From positions 5,841,228 through 5,905,227 of the forward strand of contig NC_017586.1 of the NCBI RefSeq assembly GCF_000240165.1: a DNA stretch of 64,000 bases, written 5' to 3'. Of this stretch, positions 16,449-25,700 are shown one piece after another (the first letter of the stretch is position 1; every line of letters begins with the position of its first letter). Source of the DNA: Streptantibioticus cattleyicolor NRRL 8057 = DSM 46488. GTDB lineage: Bacteria > Actinomycetota > Actinomycetes > Streptomycetales > Streptomycetaceae. A model generated the notes under the pieces. The model ran no database searches. It had not been told where the DNA came from and saw only the letters and a program-made list of their open reading frames with translations. Made by a program: the position numbers and the translations under genes.

Positions 16449-16589
16449 GTGGTGATCGTATGCGGGTTTTGTGATGACCGTGTCACGGCATCCGGTCCGG
16501 TGCGGCGGGTGGCGCCGGACGGGGTAGCCATCGCCGGAACGCCCGGCCGGACCGGCGGCGGGGCCGCGGCGGAAGGGTGTCCCGGGCCG

Positions 16590-17354
16590 ATGGGTGTACG
16601 TGTGGAACGGCGAGGTCCGGTCACCACGGTCGTGCTGGACCGGCCGGAACGCCGCAACGCCGTGGACGGGGCCACCGCGGCCCAACTCGCCGACGCCTTC
16701 CGCGCGTTCGACGCCGACGACGAGGCGAGGGCGGCCGTGCTGTGGGGCGCGGGCGGCACGTTCTGCTCCGGCGCCGACCTGACGGCGGTGGGCACCGCGC
16801 ACGGCAACCGGGTCGCCCCGGACGGCGACGGGCCGATGGGCCCGACCCGGCTGCGGACGGCCAAGCCGGTGATCGCCGCCATCGCCGGGTACGCGGTGGC
16901 CGGCGGTCTGGAGCTGGCGCTCTGGTGTGATCTGCGGGTGGCCGAGGAGGACGCCGTCCTCGGGGTGTTCTGCCGCCGGTGGGGGGTGCCGCTGATCGAC
17001 GGCGGTACGGTGCGGCTGCCCCGGCTGATCGGACTGGGCCGGGCGATGGACCTGGTGCTGACCGGACGCCCGGTGGACGCGGCCGAGGCGCTCTCCATCG
17101 GGCTGGTCAACCGCGTTGTGCCACCCGGGACTTCACGTGCCGCCGCGGAACAGCTCGCGGCCGGTCTGGCCCGCTTCCCCCAGGACTGCCTGCGCGCCGA
17201 CCGCGATTCCCTCCTGGGCCAGCAGGGCCTGCCGGAGGAGGAGGCGATGGCGGCCGAACTGCGGGGCGGGCAGCGGGTGCTGGGGCAGGCGGTGGAAGGC
17301 GCCCGGCGGTTCGCCGAGGGCGCCGGACGACACGGTGACTTCGAGGCGATCTGA
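16590..17354 (+). CDS. Enoyl-CoA hydratase/isomerase family protein
   Basis: A 254-residue crotonase-fold enzyme. The N-terminal VTTVVLDRPERRNAVDG, the oxyanion loop GGTFCSGADLTAV and the second loop AIAGYAVAGGLELALWCDLR are diagnostic; DGGTVRLPRLIGLGRAMDLV carries the usual catalytic-region Gly. The Glu at the first hydratase position is not evident, so it could be a hydratase, isomerase or hydrolase. The ATG at 16590 follows GGAAGGG at a long 12-base spacing. Confidence 0.88.
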   Translation: MGVRVERRGPVTTVVLDRPERRNAVDGATAAQLADAFRAFDADDEARAAVLWGAGGTFCSGADLTAVGTAHGNRVAPDGDGPMGPTRLRTAKPVIAAIAGYAVAGGLELALWCDLRVAEEDAVLGVFCRRWGVPLIDGGTVRLPRLIGLGRAMDLVLTGRPVDAAEALSIGLVNRVVPPGTSRAAAEQLAAGLARFPQDCLRADRDSLLGQQGLPEEEAMAAELRGGQRVLGQAVEGARRFAEGAGRHGDFEAI

Positions 17355-17373
17355 CCACCCGGCTCCCTCGGAG

Positions 17374-17388
17374 CTGACGTTGTGTCAG
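17374..17388. promoter_or_regulatory. Palindrome CTGAC-N5-GTCAG upstream of the hydrolase gene
   Basis: CTGAC (17374-17378) and GTCAG (17384-17388) flank GTTGT, 55 bp before the hydrolase start. Read on the minus strand the 15 bases differ at one position from the sequence at 42801-42815 in the biosynthetic cluster, which hints at a shared regulator. Confidence 0.35.
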
Positions 17389-17442
17389 TTGTGAGCGGAA
17401 TCGCGTGGCGGGCGGTCGCCGGCCGCTGGCAGGCTCTGCCCC

Positions 17443-18294
17443 ATGCAACCCACCTTCGTCTTCGTGCACGGCACCTTCAGCAACTCCTTCGCCTGGTCCC
17501 CGCTCCAGCGCGAACTGGCCCTGCGCGGACACCGCACCCTCGCCGTCGACCTGCCGGGGCACGGCTTCGATGCCGCCTTCTGGGCCGCCTACCAGGCACC
17601 GCAGGACCCGGCCGCGTTGGCCACCGCACCGGCCCGGGTGGCCGGCGTCACCGTCGCCGACAACGCCGCGCACGTCGTGGCGGCGGTGCGCCGGGTGGCC
17701 GAGCACGGCCCGGTGGTGCTCGTCGGCCACAGCGGCGGCGGGCTGACCATCGGCCAGGTGGCCGCCGCCGTGCCGGAGCTGGTCTCCCGGCTGGTCTACA
17801 TCTCCGCCTGGTGCCCGGTGGCCGCCTCCGTGGCCGAATACCACAGCTCGTCCGAGTACGCGACGAGCAAGCTCAACGAGACGGCGGCGCTGCTGGCCGG
17901 CGACCCCGCCGCGCTCGGGGTCATCCGCCTCAACTGGCGTACCGCCGACCCGGTGTTGCTGGCCACCCTCAAGGAAGCGCTCTGCCCGGAGGCCACCGAC
18001 GCGGAGTTCCTCGGCTACCTCAACACCCTGGAGCCCGACGAGTCGCTCGCCCTCAGCGCCGACACCTCCCGCGTCGACCCGGCCGTACTCGCCCGCCTGC
18101 CGCACAGCTACATCCGGCTGACCCGGGACCGGTCGATACCGCTCGTCCTCCAGGACCGGCTGATCGAGGAGGCCGACGCGCGCGTCCCGGAGAACCCGTT
18201 CGACGTCCACTCCCTGGACAGCGGCCACGCCGGATTCCTGATCCGGCCCGCCGAGGCCGCCGCGCTCCTGGACCGGCTGGCGCCGCGCGGCTGA
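17443..18294 (+). CDS. Alpha/beta-fold hydrolase
   Basis: A 283-residue esterase-like enzyme. Oxyanion HGTFSNSFAW (HG motif, residues ~9-18), nucleophile elbow GHSGGG with Ser at about residue 93, and C-terminal His in DSGHAGFLIRP are all visible. A CAGGCT box seven bases before the ATG and no ribosome site suggest a leaderless mRNA. Many relatives in Streptomyces are AB-hydrolases of unknown ester substrate. It is convergent with the small membrane protein downstream. Confidence 0.85.
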   Translation: MQPTFVFVHGTFSNSFAWSPLQRELALRGHRTLAVDLPGHGFDAAFWAAYQAPQDPAALATAPARVAGVTVADNAAHVVAAVRRVAEHGPVVLVGHSGGGLTIGQVAAAVPELVSRLVYISAWCPVAASVAEYHSSSEYATSKLNETAALLAGDPAALGVIRLNWRTADPVLLATLKEALCPEATDAEFLGYLNTLEPDESLALSADTSRVDPAVLARLPHSYIRLTRDRSIPLVLQDRLIEEADARVPENPFDVHSLDSGHAGFLIRPAEAAALLDRLAPRG

Positions 18295-18329
18295 TCCCCT
18301 CCGCGCGGCGCCGGTGCGTACCGGTCGCG

Positions 18330-18539
18330 TTACTCCGTCGAGGTGACGGCGGAGCCTTCCAACTCCGGTCCGCCGACGGCGGAGGCGGACTCCCCGTCCG
18401 CCTCCGCCGTCGGCTCCGCCGTGTCGTCGTCCCTGGTGGGCGGTGCCAGCACCGCCTCCTCGAACCTGCCCAGCGCCAGCACCATGCCCAACAGGGCGGC
18501 AGGCAGCAGCAGGGGTATCAGCACAGTCAGCGCGGGCAT
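18330..18539 (-). CDS. Small single-span membrane protein (69 aa)
   Basis: A 69-residue protein beginning with a hydrophobic helix (PALTVLIPLLLPAALLGMVL) followed by an acidic, Ser/Ala/Thr-rich tail (TAEPTAEADGESASAVG). AAGGGA precedes the ATG at 18537-18539. It is probably a type I or signal-anchored membrane peptide. No family recognised. It lies divergent from the formate dehydrogenase operon with a 309-bp gap. Confidence 0.65.
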   Translation of the reverse strand: MPALTVLIPLLLPAALLGMVLALGRFEEAVLAPPTRDDDTAEPTAEADGESASAVGGPELEGSAVTSTE

Positions 18540-18848
18540 GGCGCTGTCCCTTCGCCGAGGGGGCCGTTGACGGGCCCCGAGGAGTCCGGGAACGGACCGG
18601 CGGCCCCTTCGACGGGGCCTGCTGTTCGAGTGACCGGCCAACGTCACCGTAAACCCGGATGAATCACCCGGCTCGTCGAAGCGGCCCCGTCCCCGGTTCG
18701 GCCCAGCCGGCCGGGCGGAACCGCGCGGGAGGGGGTAAGCAGGGGAGAACGGGGCACTCCGCCTTGCGGTCGGCACCGGCCCCCGCACGTCCGCCCACGG
18801 CGTGCGGGGGCCGGTGCGACGGCGTCCACGACGGCTCACGGAGGACAG
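18540..18848. other. 309-bp gap before the formate dehydrogenase operon
   Basis: No open frame with plausible codon use was seen. The gap must hold the promoter of the downstream operon and that of the divergent small membrane protein, but no convincing -35/-10 pair or palindrome was found by eye. Confidence 0.4.
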
Positions 18849-21800
18849 ATGGCGTTGCGCGACCTCGTCCAGCGCTGGCCCGCCTACCGCCAACTCACCG
18901 GCGGTGACCGCCTGGGCAGGGGCAGCGCGGCCCGCTCGGCCACCACCGCACGGCTCACCGCGCGCACCGCCACCGTCGACCGGGTGGTCAAGTCCGTCTG
19001 CCCGTACTGCGCGGTGGGCTGCGGACAGAACGTGTACGTCAAGGACGAGCGGGTGGTGCAGATCGAGGGCGACCCCGACTCCCCGGTCAGCCGCGGCCGG
19101 CTGTGCCCCAAGGGCTCGGCCACCCTCCAGCTCACCACCGGCCCGGCCCGCGAACACCAGGTGCTGTACCGCCGCCCGTACGGCCGCGACTGGGAACCGC
19201 TCGACCTCGACACCGCCCTCGACATGGTCGCCGACCGCGTCCTCGCCACCCGGCGGGCCACCTGGCAGTGGGAACAGGACGGGATGCGGGTGGCCCGTAC
19301 CCTCGGCATCGCCAGCCTGGGCGGCGCCACCTTGGACAACGAGGAGAACTACCTCATCAAGAAGTTGTTCACCGGCCTCGGCGTGGTCCAGGTGGAGAAC
19401 CAGGCCCGGGTCTGCCACAGCTCCACGGTGGCCGGCCTCGGCACCAGCTTCGGCCGCGGCGGCGCCACCACCTTCATGCAGGACCTGCAGAACTCCGACT
19501 GCATCGTCATCCAGGGCTCCAACTACGCCGAGGCCCACCCGGTCGGCTTCCAGTGGGTGATGGAGGCCAAGGCCCGCGGCGCCACCGTCATCCACGTCGA
19601 CCCGCGCTACACCCGCACCAGCGCCCTGGCCGACCTGCACGTCCCCATCCGGGCCGGCACCGACGTCGCCTTCCTCGGCGGGATCATCAACCACGTGCTC
19701 ACCGAGGGCAAGGACTTCCGCAGTTACGTCCGCGCCTACACCAACGCCGCCACCATCGTCGCCGAGGACTTCCAGGACACCGAGGACCTCGACGGTGTCT
19801 TCTCCGGCCTCGACGCCGAGCACCGCCACTACGACGCCACCACCTGGCAGTACCAGGGCGCCGAGGTGCAGGCCGCCTCCGGCGAACGCGACCAGCTCTA
19901 CGACGAGTTGGCCGAAGGCGAGCGGCTCAGCGGCATCAAGTCGGCCGGCGGCGCGGAAGCCCACGGCTCCGGCGGCGCCCGCGCCGACGCCCGTGCCCAA
20001 CGCGACGAGACCCTGCGCCACCCGCGCTGCGTCTACCAGATCCTCAAACGCCACTACGCCCGCTACACCCCCGAGATGGTCCAGGACATCTGCGGAGTGC
20101 CGCCGGAGACGTTCCGCACGGTGTGCGACGCGCTCACCGCCAACTCCGGCCCCGACCGCACCAGCGCCTTCGTCTACGCGGTCGGCTGGACCCAGCACTC
20201 CACCGGCGCCCAGTACATCCGCGCGGCCGCCATCCTCCAACTGCTGCTCGGCAACATCGGCCGCCCCGGCGGCGGCATCCAGGCGCTGCGCGGCCATGCC
20301 AGCATCCAGGGCTCCAGCGACATCCCCACCCTGTTCAACCTGCTCCCCGGCTACCTGCCGATGCCGCACGCCCACGCCCACCAGGACCTCGACAGCTTCA
20401 TCGCGGCCAGCCGCACCGAGAAGGGCTTCTGGGGCGAGATGCGGGCCTACTTCGTCAGCCTCCTCAAGGCGTACTTCGGCGACGCGGCCACCGCGGACAA
20501 CGACTACTGCTTCGACCACCTGCCCCGGCTCACCGGCTCGCACAGCACCTACGACACCGTGATCGCCCAGCTCGAAGGGGTCTGCAAGGGATACTTCCTG
20601 ATGGGCGAGAACCCCGCGGTGGGCTCGGCCAACACCCGGCTGCAACGCCTGGGGATGGCCAACCTCGACTGGCTGGTGGTCCGTGACTTCTCCCTGATCG
20701 AGTCGGCCACCTGGTGGAAGGACGGCCCGGAGATCGCCACCGGGGAACTGGCCACCGACGAGATCGCCACCGAGGTCTTCTTCTTCCCCGCCGCTTCCCA
20801 CACCGAGAAGTCCGGATCGTTCACCAACACCAACCGCTGGGTGCAGTGGCACCACGCCGCTGTGGAACCGGACGGCGACGCCCGCAGCGACCTGTGGTTC
20901 GTGTACCACCTCGGCCGCCGGATCAAGGCGAGGCTGGCCGGCTCCACCGACCCCATGGACCGCCCGCTGCTCGACCTGACCTGGGACTACCCGGTCCACG
21001 GACCGCTGCGCGAACCCTCCGCCGAGGCCGTGCTCGCCGAGATCAACGGCACCGGACCCGACGGCGCCCCGCTGAGCGCCTACACCCAGCTCAAGGACGA
21101 CGGCACCACCTCCTGCGGCTGCTGGATCTACTGCGGCGTGGGCGCCGACGGCGTCAACCAGGCAGCCCGCCGCAAACCCCACACCCAGCAGGACTGGGTG
21201 GCCGCCGAATGGGCCTGGGCCTGGCCCGCCAACCGCCGCATCCTGTACAACCGCGCCTCCGCCGCCCCCGACGGCACCCCCTGGAGCGAACGCAAGGCGT
21301 ACGTGTGGTGGGACCCCGACGCCGGACGCTGGACCGGCCACGACATCCCCGACTTCATCCCCGACCGGCCGCCCGGCCACGTACCCGGCGAGGACGCCGA
21401 GGGGCCCGACGCGCTGCGCGGCGACGACCCGTTCATCATGCAGGCCGACGGCAAGGGGTGGCTGTACGCCCCGGCCGGGCTGGTCGACGGCCCGCTGCCC
21501 AGCCACTACGAGCCGCAGGACTCGCCGTTCGGCAACCCGCTCCACCCCGGGCAGCAGCGCTCCCCGGTCCGGCAGGTGTATCCGCGGCCCGGCAACGACT
21601 ACCACCCCAGCGGAGCCGAACCCGGCGCCGAGGTCTACCCGTACGTGGTCACCACCCACCGGCTCACCGAGCACTTCACGGCCGGCGGGATGAGCCGCTG
21701 GTCGCCCTACCTGTCGGAACTCCAGCCGGAGTTCTTCTGCGAGGTCTCCCCGCAACTCGCCGCCGAACGCGGCCTGGAACACCACGGCTGGGCCACCGTC

Positions 21801-22118
21801 ATCACCGCCCGCAACGCGATCGAGGCCCGGGTGATGGTCACCGAACGCATCAAACCGCTGACCGTGCAGGGCCGCACCGTCCACCAGATCGGACTGCCGT
21901 TCCACTGGGGACCCAACGGCTGCTCGCCCGGGGACGCCGCCAACGAACTCACCGCCATCGCCCTCGACCCCAACGCCCACATCCAGGAGGTCAAGGCGCT
22001 CTCCGCCGACATCCGGCCCGGCCGCCGCCCGCGCGGCGCCGCCCTGCCCCGGCTGGTCGCCGCATACCGCGCCCGGGCCGGCATCACCCCGCACACCGGA
22101 ACGGAGGTCCGCCCATGA
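18849..22118 (+). CDS. fdhA: Formate dehydrogenase catalytic subunit (molybdopterin, Fe-S)
   Basis: Oxidises formate to CO2 at a bis-molybdopterin guanine dinucleotide centre. The N-terminal [4Fe-4S] motif is Cys51, Cys54, Cys58 and Cys86 (CPYCAVGC ... RGRLCPKG). Cys189-His190 in QARVCHSSTV occupies the place of the selenocysteine-His of E. coli enzymes, so this is a Cys form. The 1089-residue length and insertions (e.g. residues ~330-400) match the large FDH-N/O-like family. There is no twin-arginine signal, implying a cytoplasmic enzyme. The stop overlaps the next start by four bases (ATGA). Confidence 0.92.
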   Translation: MALRDLVQRWPAYRQLTGGDRLGRGSAARSATTARLTARTATVDRVVKSVCPYCAVGCGQNVYVKDERVVQIEGDPDSPVSRGRLCPKGSATLQLTTGPAREHQVLYRRPYGRDWEPLDLDTALDMVADRVLATRRATWQWEQDGMRVARTLGIASLGGATLDNEENYLIKKLFTGLGVVQVENQARVCHSSTVAGLGTSFGRGGATTFMQDLQNSDCIVIQGSNYAEAHPVGFQWVMEAKARGATVIHVDPRYTRTSALADLHVPIRAGTDVAFLGGIINHVLTEGKDFRSYVRAYTNAATIVAEDFQDTEDLDGVFSGLDAEHRHYDATTWQYQGAEVQAASGERDQLYDELAEGERLSGIKSAGGAEAHGSGGARADARAQRDETLRHPRCVYQILKRHYARYTPEMVQDICGVPPETFRTVCDALTANSGPDRTSAFVYAVGWTQHSTGAQYIRAAAILQLLLGNIGRPGGGIQALRGHASIQGSSDIPTLFNLLPGYLPMPHAHAHQDLDSFIAASRTEKGFWGEMRAYFVSLLKAYFGDAATADNDYCFDHLPRLTGSHSTYDTVIAQLEGVCKGYFLMGENPAVGSANTRLQRLGMANLDWLVVRDFSLIESATWWKDGPEIATGELATDEIATEVFFFPAASHTEKSGSFTNTNRWVQWHHAAVEPDGDARSDLWFVYHLGRRIKARLAGSTDPMDRPLLDLTWDYPVHGPLREPSAEAVLAEINGTGPDGAPLSAYTQLKDDGTTSCGCWIYCGVGADGVNQAARRKPHTQQDWVAAEWAWAWPANRRILYNRASAAPDGTPWSERKAYVWWDPDAGRWTGHDIPDFIPDRPPGHVPGEDAEGPDALRGDDPFIMQADGKGWLYAPAGLVDGPLPSHYEPQDSPFGNPLHPGQQRSPVRQVYPRPGNDYHPSGAEPGAEVYPYVVTTHRLTEHFTAGGMSRWSPYLSELQPEFFCEVSPQLAAERGLEHHGWATVITARNAIEARVMVTERIKPLTVQGRTVHQIGLPFHWGPNGCSPGDAANELTAIALDPNAHIQEVKALSADIRPGRRPRGAALPRLVAAYRARAGITPHTGTEVRP

Positions 22119-22963
22119 CCGCCCCCGACCTGCGCGACCTGCTCGCCGGCCGGGAGGACGACCCGGCCGGCGACGCCGGATGGCACCAACACCCCGAACG
22201 CGTCGGCTTCTTCACCGACACCTCGGTGTGCATCGGCTGCAAGGCGTGCGAGGTGGCCTGCAAGGAGTGGAACGCCCTCCCCGAGGACGGCATGGCGCTC
22301 ACCGGCATGAGCTACGACAACACCGGCGGCCTCGGCGCCTCCAGCTGGCGGCACGTCGCCTTCGTCGAACAGGGCGGCGGCGACGGCGACCTGCGCTGGC
22401 TGATGTCTTCGGACGTGTGCAAACACTGCACCCACGCGGCCTGCCTCGACGTCTGCCCCACCGGTTCCCTCTTCCGCACCGAGTACGGCACGGTGGTGGT
22501 GCAGGAGGACGTCTGCAACGGCTGCGGCTACTGCGTGCCCGCCTGCCCGTACGGCGTCATCGAGCAACGCCCCGACGACGGACGGGCGTTCAAGTGCACC
22601 ATGTGCTACGACCGGCTCGGCGCCGGCCAGGAACCCGCCTGCGCCAAGGCGTGCCCCACCGACTCCATCCAGTTCGGCCCACTGGACGAACTGCGCGAAC
22701 GGGCCGCGGAACGGGTCGCCCGGCTGCACGAGGCCGGGGTCACCGACGCCCGCCTGTACGGGGACGACCCCGGTGACGGCGTCGGCGGCGCCGGTGCCTT
22801 CTTCCTGCTGCTGGACGACCCCGAGGTCTACGGGCTGCCCCCCGACCCCCAGGTCACCACCGGCGACCTGCCGGCCATGTGGAAACACGCCGGCCTCGCC
22901 GCGCTCTGCCTGGCCGGCGGCTTCCTGCTGTCCTTCACCACCACCCGGAAGGCGACCCGATGA
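22115..22963 (+). CDS. fdhB: Formate dehydrogenase iron-sulfur subunit
   Basis: A 282-residue electron-transfer subunit with four [4Fe-4S] ferredoxin motifs: CIGCKACEVACKEW, CKHCTHAACLDVCP, CNGCGYCVPACP and CTMCYDRL...CAKACP. A hydrophobic C-terminal helix (GLAALCLAGGFLLSF) anchors it next to the membrane subunit, as in FdnH. It carries electrons from the catalytic subunit to the NrfD-type partner. It is translationally coupled on both sides by ATGA overlaps. Confidence 0.93.
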   Translation: MTAPDLRDLLAGREDDPAGDAGWHQHPERVGFFTDTSVCIGCKACEVACKEWNALPEDGMALTGMSYDNTGGLGASSWRHVAFVEQGGGDGDLRWLMSSDVCKHCTHAACLDVCPTGSLFRTEYGTVVVQEDVCNGCGYCVPACPYGVIEQRPDDGRAFKCTMCYDRLGAGQEPACAKACPTDSIQFGPLDELRERAAERVARLHEAGVTDARLYGDDPGDGVGGAGAFFLLLDDPEVYGLPPDPQVTTGDLPAMWKHAGLAALCLAGGFLLSFTTTRKATR

Positions 22964-23985
22964 GCACCTCGGACGTGACCCGGCACGGGGTACGCGGTGA
23001 ACACCCCGGCCGGCAGGCGGTACCGGCGGCCCTGCGCGGCGGCCGGCGCCGCCGCGGTGAACGCGGCATGGTCCCCGAGGCCGAGTTCACCTCCTACTAC
23101 GGCAGGCCGGTGATCAAGGCGCCGTCCTGGGAGGCGCGGGACATCGCCGGCTACTTCTTCCTCGGCGGGCTGGCCGGCGCCGGATCGGTGCTCGCCGCCG
23201 GCGCCCGGCTGACCGGACGGCCGCGCACCGCCCGGCGGATGACGCTCTCCTCGCTCGCCGCGATCTCCCTGTCCACCGCGGCCCTCGTGCACGACCTCGG
23301 CCGCCCCGCCCGCTTCGCCAACATGCTGCGGGTGGTCAAACCGACCTCGCCGATGTCCATGGGCTCGTGGCTGCTGGCCGGGTACGGCCCGGCGACCGGC
23401 GCCGCCGCGTGGTGCGCGGTCACCGGACGGCTGCCCCGGGCCGGCGCCGCGGCCACCACGGTGACGGTGCTGCTGGGCCCCGCGGTCACCACCTACACCG
23501 CGGTGCTCGCCGCCGACACCGCGGTGCCGGCCTGGCACGGCGCCCACCGCGAACTGCCGTACCTGTTCGCCGCCTCGGCGACCGCCGCCGCGGCGGGCAT
23601 GGCCCTGGTGCTCTCCCCGGCCCGGGAGAACGCCCCGGCCCGGCGCGCCGCCGTCCTCGGGGCGGCGGCCGAGACCGCCGCGACCAAGCTGATGGAACAC
23701 CGGCTCGGCCCGGTCGCCGAGACCTGCCGCACCGGCACCGCCGGACGACTGCTGCGCGCCGCCGATGCGCTGACGGTCGCCGGGGGTGTCCTCACCGCGC
23801 TCGCCGGCCGCCACCGGGCCGCCGCCGTGATGGCCGGCGCCGCGCTGCTGGCCGGCTCCGCCTGCACCCGCTTCGGGGTCTTCCACGCCGGTCTCGGCTC
23901 CGCCGAGGACCCCCGGTACACCGTGGCACCACAGCGCGAACGCCTCGCTCAGCGCGCTGCGCCGTCGTCGTCCCCCTCCTCCTGA
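22960..23985 (+). CDS. NrfD/PsrC-type membrane subunit of formate dehydrogenase
   Basis: A 341-residue integral membrane protein with eight or nine predicted helices beginning near residue 62 (DIAGYFFLGGLAGAGSVLAA). The motif ALVHDLGRPARFANMLRVVK and the following SPMSMGSWLL are characteristic of the NrfD family, which passes electrons to quinone without haem. It replaces the cytochrome b subunit of FDH-N. Its start overlaps fdhB by four bases. The 3' end overlaps the convergent gene at 23949 by 37 bp. Confidence 0.85.
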   Translation: MSTSDVTRHGVRGEHPGRQAVPAALRGGRRRRGERGMVPEAEFTSYYGRPVIKAPSWEARDIAGYFFLGGLAGAGSVLAAGARLTGRPRTARRMTLSSLAAISLSTAALVHDLGRPARFANMLRVVKPTSPMSMGSWLLAGYGPATGAAAWCAVTGRLPRAGAAATTVTVLLGPAVTTYTAVLAADTAVPAWHGAHRELPYLFAASATAAAAGMALVLSPARENAPARRAAVLGAAAETAATKLMEHRLGPVAETCRTGTAGRLLRAADALTVAGGVLTALAGRHRAAAVMAGAALLAGSACTRFGVFHAGLGSAEDPRYTVAPQRERLAQRAAPSSSPSS

Positions 23986-24614
23986 CGCCGCCGGGCCCGC
24001 AGGCAGCGCACCATCTCCTCGGCGTACGGCAGCACCACGAAGAGCCCCACCGAGGCGCCGAACGCCGCCAGGTAACCGGCGGGCAGCGGACGGCGCCTGG
24101 GCAGCAGCCGCCAGTCGTCGCCCCGCCCCCGACCGCGCAGCGCCGCCCGCACCTTGTCCCAGTGGAGCGCGGCGGTGAACGCGGCGGCCGACAGCGGCAG
24201 CACCTCCAGGAAGCTGTGGATGTGCTGCTCCACCGGGCGCACCTCACGCTCCCCGGTCGCGATGGAGACGTCCCACACCGCCGTCGCGCCGTGCGCCAGC
24301 GCCGCCGCCCCCATCAACGACAGCACCAGCGGGTTGACCTCCGCCACCAGCGCCGCGGTCACCGGCACCCCGGCCTCCGCCATCATCAGCGCGTGCACCG
24401 CGGACTCGCGCACCCCCGAGGTCTCCTCGATGCGGGTGCGCCGGTGCATCACCCAGTCGGCCACCGCGGGGACGAACCACAGCGGCAGCACCACGTACAT
24501 CAGCATCCGCCGGCTGGCGTTCTCCACGTCGTCCGCGTGGCGCGGCACCCGCAGCTCCACCCCGGAACGCCAGTGCCGCCAGCGCCGCGCGGTCACCCCA
24601 CGGAACGTACGCAC
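23949..24614 (-). CDS. Integral membrane protein of unknown function
   Basis: A 221-residue protein with four hydrophobic segments: MLMYVVLPLWFVPAVADWVM, PLVLSLMGAAALAHGATAVW, FLEVLPLSAAAFTAALHW and GYLAAFGASVGLFVVLPY. His, Arg and Glu pairs (MHRRTRIEET, HIHSFLE) lie near the membrane faces and could bind metal, although this is a guess. GGGAGG precedes the GTG at 24612-24614 and a SigB-like promoter lies 37-61 bp upstream. Next to formate dehydrogenase but convergent, so a joint role is not shown. Confidence 0.7.
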   Translation of the reverse strand: MRTFRGVTARRWRHWRSGVELRVPRHADDVENASRRMLMYVVLPLWFVPAVADWVMHRRTRIEETSGVRESAVHALMMAEAGVPVTAALVAEVNPLVLSLMGAAALAHGATAVWDVSIATGEREVRPVEQHIHSFLEVLPLSAAAFTAALHWDKVRAALRGRGRGDDWRLLPRRRPLPAGYLAAFGASVGLFVVLPYAEEMVRCLRARRRQEEGDDDGAAR

Positions 24615-24650
24615 ATCGTCCTCCCACGGATCGGTCGGGGATCCGGGCGG

Positions 24651-24675
24651 GTACCCGAGGACGCCTCCGGCAAGC
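24651..24675 (-). promoter_or_regulatory. SigB-like promoter for the 23949-24614 gene
   Basis: On the minus strand GCTT (24672-24675) and GGGTAC (24651-24656) are spaced by 15 bases, fitting GNNT-N14-16-GGGTAC. GGGTACCC is self-complementary, so a plus-strand reading was also tested, but its -35 box would be at 17 bp. Confidence 0.4.
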
Positions 24676-24706
24676 ACCCGCGCCGCCGACGTGGTCCTCT
24701 TGAGGG

Positions 24707-25690
24707 GTGGACGCCGCACACCACCGCAGGCCACGACCGGACGACCCGGTGCCGGACCGGGTCACCCCGATGCTCGCCGTGCTCTCCGACCGCCGCCACT
24801 TCGACGACACCTGGGTGCTGGAGCGCAAACTCGACGGCGTCCGGGCGATCGGCTTCCGGGACGGCGACACCGTACGCCTGGCCTCCCGCACCGGGCAGCG
24901 CCTGGAGAACACCTACCCGGAGATCGTGCGGGCGCTGGCCGACCAGCCGCAGCGGGCCTTCGTGGTGGACGGCGAGATCGTGGCGCTGGACGACGGACGC
25001 ACCAGCTTCGAACGGCTCCAGCGCCGCATGCAGCTCACCCGCCCGTCCGCCGCGCTCGCCAGCGGGGTGGCCGTCACCTACTTCCTGTTCGACCTGCTGC
25101 ACCTGGCCGGACACGACACCACCGGGCTGCCGCTGCGCTCCCGCAAGGAACTGCTGCGCGAGGCGGTCCGCTACACCGGCCCGCTGCGCTACACCGAACA
25201 CCACACCGCCACCGGTGACGCCGGGCAGCTCCTGGACGCCGCCTGCGCCCAGGGGTGGGAGGGGCTGATCGCCAAACGCGCCGACGGCCGCTACCAGCAG
25301 CGCCGCTCCTCCGACTGGCTCAAGCTCAAATGCCTCACCGCCCAGGAGTTCGTCGTCGGCGGCTACACCGAGCCGGCCGGCAGCCGCGCCGGCTTCGGCG
25401 CCCTGCTGCTCGGCTATCACCAGGGCGGACGGCTGCGGTACGCGGGCAAGGTGGGCACCGGGTACGACACCGCGACGCTGCGGCGGCTGCGCGGGCTGCT
25501 GGACGAACGCGGGCTGACGGAGCCGCCGTTCGCCGAACCGGTCCGGGAACGCGGCGCGCACTGGGTCCGCCCCGACCTCGTGGTGCAGGTGGCGTTCACC
25601 GAGTGGACCCGGGACGGCAGACTGCGGGCCCCGCGCTACCTGGGGTTGCGGCAGGACAAGCGGCCGGAGCGGGTGGTGCGGGAGGGGTGA
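24707..25690 (+). CDS. ligD: ATP-dependent DNA ligase (LigD ligase module)
   Basis: A 327-residue NHEJ ligase. The nucleotidyl-transfer motif is WVLERKLDGVRAIG (Lys44 in KLDGVR), motif III is VDGEIVAL, motif IV is YFLFDLLHL, and motif V is EGLIAKRADGRY plus WLKLKC. The OB fold follows (VVGGYTEPAGSRAGFGALLL). No polymerase or phosphoesterase domain is fused, unlike mycobacterial LigD; the polymerase module is encoded at 26752. The GTG at 24707 is the longest start, without a good ribosome site; a GTG at VTPMLAVL about 18 residues in is possible. Confidence 0.93.
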   Translation: MDAAHHRRPRPDDPVPDRVTPMLAVLSDRRHFDDTWVLERKLDGVRAIGFRDGDTVRLASRTGQRLENTYPEIVRALADQPQRAFVVDGEIVALDDGRTSFERLQRRMQLTRPSAALASGVAVTYFLFDLLHLAGHDTTGLPLRSRKELLREAVRYTGPLRYTEHHTATGDAGQLLDAACAQGWEGLIAKRADGRYQQRRSSDWLKLKCLTAQEFVVGGYTEPAGSRAGFGALLLGYHQGGRLRYAGKVGTGYDTATLRRLRGLLDERGLTEPPFAEPVRERGAHWVRPDLVVQVAFTEWTRDGRLRAPRYLGLRQDKRPERVVREG

Positions 25691-25700
25691 GCGGGTGTGG

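Noticed and set aside
18330..22094. Very long minus-strand open frame antisense to formate dehydrogenase
   Set aside because: It is an artefact of high GC codon bias; its product is Gly/Val-rich without domains, while the plus strand has full enzyme motifs. Only its last 69 codons (18330-18539) form a separate plausible gene.
24649..24654. Plus-strand SigB promoter for the LigD ligase gene
   Set aside because: The nearest GNNT is at 17 bp; the minus-strand reading fits better.
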